12,428 nt of DNA, taken from the NCBI GenBank assembly GCA_017609145.1, contig JAFCEM010000018.1, positions 1-12,428 of the forward strand, written 5' to 3'. Origin of the DNA: Candidatus Aenigmatarchaeota archaeon (GTDB lineage Archaea; Aenigmatarchaeota; Aenigmatarchaeia; QMZP01). A model generated the notes under the pieces. The model was not told where the DNA came from. It worked only from the letters and a program-made list of their open reading frames with translations, and did no database searches. Below, piece by piece: positions 6,166-11,764 of this stretch; the first letter of the stretch is position 1, and the number at the start of each line of letters is the position of its first letter. Position numbers and translations under genes: made by a program.

Positions 6166-6172
6166 TTTAAAT
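6166..6172 (-). promoter_or_regulatory. TATA box of the 172-aa exported protein gene
   Basis: The minus strand reads GAATTTAAATGAG here, between the end of iscU (6183) and the ATG at 6144. The distance of about 22 nt to the start codon predicts a leaderless transcript. Confidence 0.55.
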
Positions 6173-6182
6173 TCTTTATGTT

Positions 6183-6554
6183 TTATTTTGGTTTTTTTCT
6201 TTCGTAGTCTTCTATTGCCTTACGCAGCGCATCGGCTGCCAGGTTTGAGCAATGCATCTTCACCGGTGGCAGCCCACCGAGCCTTTCTGCAATATCGCTT
6301 CTTGTCAAACGCTTTGCTTCTTCAAGTGTTTTGTTTTTGGCAAGTTCTGTTATCATTGATGACGTGGCTATTGCCGCGGCACAGCCCATGGTCCTGAATT
6401 TTATATCAGCTATCCTATTATCCCTGACGCGGATGTAGATATGCATGATATCTCCACATACCGGATTGCCAACCTTACCCACACCGTCAGGTTTTTCTAT
6501 TTCACCGACATTTCTTGGGTGGGTAAAATGCTCCATAACCTCTTTTGAATACAT
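6183..6554 (-). CDS. iscU: Fe-S cluster scaffold protein IscU/NifU-like
   Basis: A 123-aa IscU-type scaffold on which [2Fe-2S] and [4Fe-4S] clusters are assembled from sulfur delivered by the cysteine desulfurase. The three ligand cysteines are C33 (GNPVCGD, with D35), C58 (MGCAAAIATSS) and C102 (KMHCSNLAADAL). Length and start match the family (MYSKEVMEHFTHPRNVGEI). It begins 8 nt after the IscS stop codon, with a strong GGAGG ribosome-binding site in the gap, so the two are translationally linked and probably co-transcribed. Confidence 0.96.
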   Translation of the reverse strand: MYSKEVMEHFTHPRNVGEIEKPDGVGKVGNPVCGDIMHIYIRVRDNRIADIKFRTMGCAAAIATSSMITELAKNKTLEEAKRLTRSDIAERLGGLPPVKMHCSNLAADALRKAIEDYERKKPK

Positions 6555-6562
6555 GTTTCCTC

Positions 6563-7741
6563 CTATACACAGGGACTGACCTTCCTCAGGTATTCGACTG
6601 TCTCTGGAAGAACAGAAAGCAGATATTTTATCTGTTCTTCTGTAGTATCCCTGCCAAGCGTAAGCCTCAGAGAACCATGCGAGTCCTTCTCGGACAGGCC
6701 TATGGCAAGAAGGACATGGCTGGGCTTAAGGGATTTGCTGGAACATGCGCTTTGTGTAGAAGCTGAGATTCCTTTCATATCAAGATGAAGCACGAGTGAC
6801 TCGCCTTCTATATGCTTAAATCGAAAATGCACATTATTAGGAAGCCTCTTTTCCGGGTGTCCGTTCAGGTATGAATCCGGTATATTATCAAGGATGCCAT
6901 TTATCAGCATATCTCTCAGTCTTGTTTCCCTTTCCATTTCGTTTTTGAGTTCTTTTCGTGCCAGTTCGCATGCCTTTCCAAATCCGACAATTCCTGCGAC
7001 GTTTTCCGTACCCGCTCTTTTCCCAAATTCATGAGAGCCTCCATGGATGAGGGATACAAATTCAACCCCCTTCCTCGCAAAGAGGCAACCCACCCCCTTG
7101 GGCCCGTATATCTTGTGTGATGATGCAGATAACATGTCTATATTCATCTTTTTAACATCAATGGGAATCTTACCAAAGCTCTGCACGGCATCCGTATGGA
7201 ATATCACGCCTTTGGACCTGCATATCCTTCCAATCTCCTCTATGGGTTGTATCGTGCCTATCTCATTGTTGGCATGCATAATGGAAACGATGATTGTTCT
7301 GTCTGTTATGGATTTCTCAACATCCCTGGGGTCAACCATCCCTTTTTTATCAGCTGGAAGATAGGTTACATCAAAGCCCTGCGATTCAAGAAACTTGCAG
7401 GTTTTCAGTATGGCATTATGCTCTATTGTGCTTGTTATTATGTGGTTGCCCTTCTCTCTGTTTGTAAGGGCAATACCTTTGAGCGCTGTATTGTCGGATT
7501 CCGTGCCACCTGACGTGAAAACAATCTCATCTGGGCTGGCGTTTATCAGCTTCGCTACACTCTTTCTTGCCTCATGCAAAGCATCCCTTGCCTCATTTCC
7601 AAAAAAATAGAGCGTAGAGGCATTCCCGAATCTCTCATTGAAATAGTGCCTCATCTCATCAAGAACTTCAGCAGCAACAGGTGTAGTTGCTGCATGGTCC
7701 ATATAAATTCTTTCACTGTGGGGTATTTTCTTTCCTATCAT
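6563..7741 (-). CDS. iscS: Cysteine desulfurase (IscS/NifS family)
   Basis: A 392-aa PLP enzyme that takes sulfur from cysteine, giving alanine and an enzyme persulfide for Fe-S cluster assembly. Visible residues: His108 (IEHNA) over PLP, Asp184 and Gln187 (HTDAVQS) contacting the cofactor, Lys210 (SASSHKIYGPKG) as the Schiff-base lysine, and Cys333 (TQSACSS) on the mobile loop as the persulfide carrier. The start at 7741 has AGGA five nt upstream and a TATA box at 7768-7779; an alternative ATG at 7702 (MDHAATT) has weaker support. IscU follows directly, and a ferredoxin gene lies 74 nt upstream. Confidence 0.96.
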   Translation of the reverse strand: MIGKKIPHSERIYMDHAATTPVAAEVLDEMRHYFNERFGNASTLYFFGNEARDALHEARKSVAKLINASPDEIVFTSGGTESDNTALKGIALTNREKGNHIITSTIEHNAILKTCKFLESQGFDVTYLPADKKGMVDPRDVEKSITDRTIIVSIMHANNEIGTIQPIEEIGRICRSKGVIFHTDAVQSFGKIPIDVKKMNIDMLSASSHKIYGPKGVGCLFARKGVEFVSLIHGGSHEFGKRAGTENVAGIVGFGKACELARKELKNEMERETRLRDMLINGILDNIPDSYLNGHPEKRLPNNVHFRFKHIEGESLVLHLDMKGISASTQSACSSKSLKPSHVLLAIGLSEKDSHGSLRLTLGRDTTEEQIKYLLSVLPETVEYLRKVSPCV

Positions 7742-7767
7742 GAAATCCTAGATTAATAATAACAATG

Positions 7768-7779
7768 TTATATTTAAAG
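7768..7779 (-). promoter_or_regulatory. TATA box of the iscS-iscU operon
   Basis: The minus strand reads CTTTAAATATAA here. Transcription would start near 7748, leaving a leader of a few nt that includes the AGGA element. It separates iscSU from the ferredoxin-nrdG-nrdD genes as a transcription unit, although read-through remains possible. Confidence 0.6.
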
Positions 7780-7800
7780 CTAAGCTTGTTATTTCGGCAG

Positions 7801-7817
7801 GTCAAAAATACAAAATT
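7801..7817 (-). terminator. T-rich stretch after the ferredoxin gene
   Basis: Directly after the ferredoxin stop codon, the minus strand reads TAATTTTGTATTTTTGAC. The two T runs are a plausible archaeal terminator ahead of the iscSU promoter. Confidence 0.4.
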
Positions 7818-7989
7818 ACAGTTTTATTGCTTTTTGCGGGCAGTTCACTACACAGGAACCGCATTCTATGCATTCCTTTGGCTTTACAACCTCGGACTTG
7901 TTGCCATTGAGTTTGAAAACGCCTACCGGACACACTGAAATGCATGTGCCGCATCCCGTACATTTCTTTTTGTCAACTTCTGGTGGCAT
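7816..7989 (-). CDS. Small 2[4Fe-4S] ferredoxin
   Basis: A 57-aa protein with two classical motifs: C10-x2-C13-x2-C16-x3-C20-P and C40-x2-C43-x2-C46-x3-C50-P. It is a low-potential electron carrier of the clostridial type, of normal length (55-60 aa). The start MPPEVDKKKC at 7989 has AAGGAG about 10 nt upstream; a nearer-looking ATG at 7999 is out of frame. It lies 47 nt downstream of nrdG on the same strand. The context makes it a candidate electron donor to the NrdG radical SAM cluster or to NrdD itself, and its clusters would be built by IscSU next door. That link is inference. Confidence 0.95.
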   Translation of the reverse strand: MPPEVDKKKCTGCGTCISVCPVGVFKLNGNKSEVVKPKECIECGSCVVNCPQKAIKL

Positions 7990-8036
7990 GAAAGTTCATC
8001 TCCTTGCGTATACTTCTACGAGCGGGTATTTATTTG

Positions 8037-8735
8037 TTATGTCCTGATTTCGACAAATGTAAAAAACGGCTTCATTATTTTTTTGAATTCCAGAAGCTCT
8101 TTTTCTGAATATGGTTTTTTATTCTGGTATGACTTATCAAGGGTGATTGTTGGCCTGAACTGCTGTAAAGCGTATTTTTTTGTTCTGTTCAGCCACTTGC
8201 CAATTGTAAGGGCGTCTTTCATGCTGAAAAATTCGGGGACGACGGTCGTCCTGAATTCATATTCTAGACCGCTTTTCATGATAAGGTCGATGCTCTTTTG
8301 TATGTCATGTGTTTTCACCTTTGTTGCAGCTACAATATGGTAGTTTTCCAGGGGCGCCTTTATATCCATGGAAACATAATCGACGAGACAGTTTCTGAAG
8401 AGATAATCAAGCATTCGGGGATTTGAGCCATTGGTGTCAAGCTTCACAAAAAAACCCCTTTTCTTTATCTTCTGCATGAAAGCGGGTAGGCCCGGATAAA
8501 TGGTGGGCTCGCCACCGGTTATGCACACACCATCTATCCATTTTCTTTTCTTCTGTATATAATCAAAAATTTTTTCTGGACTTATGTCCTTTAGTTTGTC
8601 ATATCCAATGACAATATCTGGATTTTGGCAGAACGGACAACGAAAATTGCATCCTGCAAGAAAAACGACCGAGCAGACTTTTCCGGGATAATCTATGAGT
8701 GAAGTTTTCTGGAACCCCTTGATTTTCAGATTCAT
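8037..8735 (-). CDS. nrdG: Anaerobic ribonucleotide reductase activating protein (radical SAM)
   Basis: A 232-aa radical SAM enzyme that makes the 5'-deoxyadenosyl radical and installs the glycyl radical on NrdD. The [4Fe-4S] site is C29-x3-C33-x2-C36 (GCNFRCPFCQNP) and the SAM-binding GGEPT is at 74-78. The N-terminus (GFQKTSLIDYPGKVCSVVFLAGC) is typical of the longer archaeal/bacterial NrdG2-type activases (about 220-240 aa) rather than the short enterobacterial NrdG. It begins 5 nt after the nrdD stop codon, so the two proteins are made together. A ferredoxin gene follows. Confidence 0.95.
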   Translation of the reverse strand: MNLKIKGFQKTSLIDYPGKVCSVVFLAGCNFRCPFCQNPDIVIGYDKLKDISPEKIFDYIQKKRKWIDGVCITGGEPTIYPGLPAFMQKIKKRGFFVKLDTNGSNPRMLDYLFRNCLVDYVSMDIKAPLENYHIVAATKVKTHDIQKSIDLIMKSGLEYEFRTTVVPEFFSMKDALTIGKWLNRTKKYALQQFRPTITLDKSYQNKKPYSEKELLEFKKIMKPFFTFVEIRT

Positions 8736-8740
8736 GGAAC

Positions 8741-11020
8741 TTACCCCGGCACTGTTAATCTTGGCACTTCTGTATCTATTGCCTTTTTTTCACTGAATGT
8801 CTTCCTCTGTGAAAACTCTATTGCCTTTTTTTCACTGAATGTCTTCCTCTGTGAAAACTCTTCACGCTTGCCGTCATTCCAGTTCTGCACAGGCCTGAAG
8901 TAACCCACTATTCTTGAGAATATTTCAGTCTGTTTACCACACTTTGGGCATTTTGGCCTTTCGCCCCGTATATAACCATGCTCTTTGCATATTGAAAACG
9001 TGGGTGTGATTGAGAAGTAAGGAAGTCTTGTATTCTCTGCTATCTTTCTTACCAGGCTCTTGCATGCCTCGCCGTTTGACATGCTTTCCCCCAGGAACGT
9101 ATGGAATATAGTCCCTCCTGTATAAAGCGGTTGTATGTCATTCTGGTGCTCAAGGGCAGACAAAACATCATCTGTGTAGTCAACTGGTAGCTGCGTAGAA
9201 TTCGTAAGGAACGGTTCCTTTTTGCCGGATGTTATTATGTTTGGGTACAGTTTCCTGTCACATCTCGCAAGTCTGTATCCTGCTGATTCGGCAGGCGTTG
9301 CCTCAAGGTTATAAAGATTGCCAGTCTCTTTTTGTATCTGGAGACACATGTCTCTCATGAAATTAAGCGTGTCTATGGCCAGAATCTTACCCTCTGGTGT
9401 GGCAATGCTCTTTCCCAAAAGATTGAGGCATGCTTCGTTCATCCCGACGAGACCTATTGTCGAGAAGTGGTTGCGGAATGTACCGAGGTAGTGCCTGGTG
9501 TAAGGCATGAGACCGTTTTTCAGGTTTTTATTTATGACATTTCTCTTGATTTCATGGGCATCTCTTGCAAGCAGTGTGTATTTTTTGAGCAGCTCAAAAA
9601 ATTCTTCCCTGTCCTTGGCTTCATAACCAATCCTGTTGAGGTTTATTGTTACAACACCTATGGAACCCGTGCTATCACCCGGACCCCACATGCTTCCCGG
9701 CCTGTTCAGCAGCTCGTTCTGGTTTATATTCAGCCTACAGCACATTGCACGTATTGATCTGGGGTCGAGGTTGGAACCTATATAATTCTGGAAGTATGGT
9801 GTCCCGTATTTCGCGGTCAGTTCAAAGAGCAGTTTTGCATTCTCGGAGTCCCAGTCAAAATTCTTTGTGAGGTTGTATGTTGGTATTGGGAAGCTGAATA
9901 TCCTTCCTTTGGCATCCCCCTCAAGCATGACTTCTATGAATGCCCTGTTTATCATGTCCAACTCTTTCTGGCAGTCGCCATAGGTGAATTCCTGCGGTTT
10001 TCCTCCAACTATCGCTGGTTCGTCTTTCATGTCCTCGGGCACGACAAGGTCAAATGTAAGATTACTGAATGGATACTGTGATCCCCATCTGGACGGTATG
10101 TTCAGTGAGAACACAAGCTGCTGCATGTTCTGCTTGACTGATTTGTAATTCAGGTTATCTGTTTTTACAAAAGGTGCAAGCAGGGTATCGACAGAAGAAA
10201 ATGCCTGTGCCCCTGCAAACTCCATCTGCAGGCAACCTATGTAGTTAACCATCTGATGAACAACAGTACTCAGATGCTTTGCTGGATTGCAGTCTGCCTT
10301 GCCGGGAACACCCCCAAACCCCATGAGAAGAAGATTCTTTAGCGACCATCCAGCGCAGTATCCTATAACACCATGAGAGAGGTCGTGTATGTGGAAATAG
10401 CCTTTCTTATGCGCTTCAGCTATTGCCGGGGTGTACATCTCATTGAGATTGTAATTAGACATAACCTTTCCGGCGGTGTAAAGAAGCAGACCTGAAAACG
10501 AATACTGCTCATTACTGTTCTCTCTGACCCGCCAGTCTTCCTGATTCAGGTAATCGCTTATCGTATTGGTCACGTCAACGAACAGGTCTTTGGTTTCCCT
10601 TATCTTCTGGTGCTTTTCCCTGTAGAGTATGTATGCCTTGGCTGTCTTGTAGTGACCACCCTCAACCAGCACCTTTTCAACAATATCCTGTATCTGTTCC
10701 ACTGTGGGAACGGTCATGCCGCCGAACTTTTCCTCAAGTATCTTTACAATTTTGTCGGATAGCTTCTCGGCAATGTCCCTGTCCTTGCCGCCGACTGCCT
10801 GTGCTGCTTTCCAGACGGCATCGGTTATCTTTTCTGGGTTGAACTTGACCAGCTTGCCGTTGCGCTTCTTCACTTTGGTTATGGCAAGCCCTCCCACTTT
10901 TTCATATGTTGTAAATCTCTTTCCACATTTCAGACATTCCCTGCGCCTTCGGTTGGAACCTTCAACCACACGCTTGTCTATAACTTTCGTTTCCTCACTT
11001 GAACAGAAAGGACATTTCAT
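8741..11020 (-). CDS. nrdD: Anaerobic (class III) ribonucleoside-triphosphate reductase with N-terminal NrdR-like module
   Basis: This 759-aa protein reduces NTPs to dNTPs by glycyl-radical chemistry. Residues 1-42 are an NrdR-type zinc ribbon (C3, C6, C29, C32) with R24-RRR-27 and KRFTTYE. Residues 45-140 are an ATP cone (VKKRNGKLVKFNPEKI). Together they match full-length bacterial NrdR, with a 2-residue deletion in the ribbon. The catalytic barrel follows (about 150-670): Cys222 in GYCAGWS is the likely thiyl residue; C427-C428 (MCCRL) may be the second active-site region. A zinc site is near C678, C691 and C694, and the radical Gly is G706 (RIVGYFRPVQNW). The C-terminus carries a perfect 14-residue duplication (721-734 and 735-748). 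The start has a strong GGAGG. Two NrdR-box-like sites lie upstream. Confidence 0.95.
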   Translation of the reverse strand: MKCPFCSSEETKVIDKRVVEGSNRRRRECLKCGKRFTTYEKVGGLAITKVKKRNGKLVKFNPEKITDAVWKAAQAVGGKDRDIAEKLSDKIVKILEEKFGGMTVPTVEQIQDIVEKVLVEGGHYKTAKAYILYREKHQKIRETKDLFVDVTNTISDYLNQEDWRVRENSNEQYSFSGLLLYTAGKVMSNYNLNEMYTPAIAEAHKKGYFHIHDLSHGVIGYCAGWSLKNLLLMGFGGVPGKADCNPAKHLSTVVHQMVNYIGCLQMEFAGAQAFSSVDTLLAPFVKTDNLNYKSVKQNMQQLVFSLNIPSRWGSQYPFSNLTFDLVVPEDMKDEPAIVGGKPQEFTYGDCQKELDMINRAFIEVMLEGDAKGRIFSFPIPTYNLTKNFDWDSENAKLLFELTAKYGTPYFQNYIGSNLDPRSIRAMCCRLNINQNELLNRPGSMWGPGDSTGSIGVVTINLNRIGYEAKDREEFFELLKKYTLLARDAHEIKRNVINKNLKNGLMPYTRHYLGTFRNHFSTIGLVGMNEACLNLLGKSIATPEGKILAIDTLNFMRDMCLQIQKETGNLYNLEATPAESAGYRLARCDRKLYPNIITSGKKEPFLTNSTQLPVDYTDDVLSALEHQNDIQPLYTGGTIFHTFLGESMSNGEACKSLVRKIAENTRLPYFSITPTFSICKEHGYIRGERPKCPKCGKQTEIFSRIVGYFRPVQNWNDGKREEFSQRKTFSEKKAIEFSQRKTFSEKKAIDTEVPRLTVPG
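8775..8861 (-). repeat. Perfect 42-bp tandem duplication at the 3' end of nrdD
   Basis: A 42-bp unit is repeated head to tail with no mismatch; the identity spans 8775-8819 against 8817-8861. It is in frame and doubles the residues EFSQRKTFSEKKAI after the glycyl-radical site. Perfect DNA identity points to a recent event, or to an assembly artefact. Confidence 0.95.
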
Positions 11021-11041
11021 GTTTCCTCCAGAACATAATTA

Positions 11042-11057
11042 TATCTATATATAGTAT
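11042..11057. promoter_or_regulatory. Candidate NrdR box A upstream of nrdD
   Basis: TATCTATATATAGTAT matches the bacterial NrdR consensus acaCwAtATaTwGtgt at 12 of 16 positions, including the whole CTATATATAGT core, which contains a 10-bp perfect palindrome. It lies 22-37 nt upstream of the nrdD start, in the predicted 5' leader. It could instead be a simple TATA-like run. Confidence 0.55.
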
Positions 11058-11073
11058 TGGGTCTTCCAGAATG

Positions 11074-11089
11074 ACACTATATATGGTTA
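11074..11089. promoter_or_regulatory. Candidate NrdR box B upstream of nrdD
   Basis: ACACTATATATGGTTA matches the NrdR consensus at 13 of 16 positions, including the full left half-site. Its centre is 32 bp from that of box A (16-bp gap), the same-face spacing I recall for tandem bacterial NrdR boxes. It overlaps the predicted transcription start of nrdD. Confidence 0.55.
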
Positions 11090-11106
11090 TTAATTGTCCT
11101 AGATGG

Positions 11107-11114
11107 TATATAAA
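11107..11114 (-). promoter_or_regulatory. TATA box of the nrdD-nrdG operon
   Basis: The minus strand reads TTTATATA here. Transcription would begin near 11086, inside NrdR box B, leaving a leader of about 65 nt that contains box A and the GGAGG ribosome-binding site. This geometry suits repression. The T run just after the DUF59 stop (GGTTTTTTG, about 11151-11160) supports a separate unit. Confidence 0.5.
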
Positions 11115-11152
11115 CATTTGGATTATTGAGAATATGTTTTGCAAACAACATT

Positions 11153-11392
11153 TCAAAAAACCAAATCCACATCGACCTTTTTAACGCCTTTAACAGAGGC
11201 CGCTGCTTCCCTGACACGCTGGACCAGTATATGGGCCATCGGGCACGCGGGGGTGGTAAGCGTCATTTTGATTTTTACAATACCATCCTTTATGTTTATG
11301 GACTTTATCAATCCCATCTCTACCAGACTGATTCCTGTGTGTGGGTCTATCACCGTCTTTATTGATTTCTCTATATCTTTCTTCTCGACCAT
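11153..11392 (-). CDS. DUF59/MIP18-family protein, probable Fe-S cluster assembly factor
   Basis: A 79-aa single-domain DUF59 protein (MIP18, SufT, PaaD family), linked in other organisms to Fe-S cluster maturation or transfer. The family signature DPHTGISLVEMGLI is at 16-29 and T-P-A-C50-P carries the conserved cysteine. Length is typical of stand-alone archaeal members. No clear ribosome-binding site is seen before the ATG at 11392; it starts 15 nt after the DUF5654 gene and may be translated by coupling. Its place upstream of nrdD-nrdG and near iscSU fits a role in supplying clusters, by inference. Confidence 0.92.
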   Translation of the reverse strand: MVEKKDIEKSIKTVIDPHTGISLVEMGLIKSINIKDGIVKIKMTLTTPACPMAHILVQRVREAAASVKGVKKVDVDLVF

Positions 11393-11407
11393 AAGAATCT
11401 TTTGAGG

Positions 11408-11731
11408 TTATTTTTTCTTTTTTTCTGTTTTTCTCGTTTTGGGTTTCTTTTTCTTTATATTACTCTTGATTTTTTTGACGTGCTCCTTCATGCTGAACCC
11501 GGCAACATATTTTGTCAGGACAAATATCACGATAACAGCCATTACTGTCACTATCGAAGCTGCGATGAACTGATAGCCAAGCCCCTGACCTTCCGGGATT
11601 ACCTCATCAATGAATGCCCCTATCGCATCCCTCCAGAAGAGGGCAGCAACGAACCCGAATGCGGATACTATCAGTGATATCATCACCGCCTTAATTTCAA
11701 ACTCTTTTGCCTGCTCTTCAAGTGAAGCCAT
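11408..11731 (-). CDS. DUF5654-like small membrane protein
   Basis: A 107-aa membrane protein with helices at about 15-33 and 53-75, an amphipathic start (MASLEEQAKEF), the loop FWRDAIGAFIDEVIPEG between them, and a long lysine-rich cytosolic tail (85-107). The pattern resembles the archaeal DUF5654 family, whose function is unknown. The ATG at 11731 is preferred because AGGTG lies 6 nt upstream; an in-frame GTG at 11740 would add three residues but lies within that element. It heads the run leading to DUF59 and nrdD, 33 nt downstream of the secreted protein gene. Confidence 0.8.
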   Translation of the reverse strand: MASLEEQAKEFEIKAVMISLIVSAFGFVAALFWRDAIGAFIDEVIPEGQGLGYQFIAASIVTVMAVIVIFVLTKYVAGFSMKEHVKKIKSNIKKKKPKTRKTEKKKK

Positions 11732-11764
11732 ATAATGCACCTGTTATAATTAATTATTGCATAT

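Noticed and set aside
7989..7999. ATG at 7999 as a start for the ferredoxin
   Set aside because: It is out of frame with the ferredoxin and leads to a stop codon after eight codons. The ATG at 7989 gives the full two-motif protein.
9332..9870. Plus-strand open frames of 141 and 74 aa inside nrdD
   Set aside because: They are antisense to conserved NrdD catalytic sequence and have no recognisable domain.
11408..11480. Low-complexity T/A-rich run as a simple repeat
   Set aside because: It encodes the lysine-rich C-terminal tail of the DUF5654-like protein in frame.
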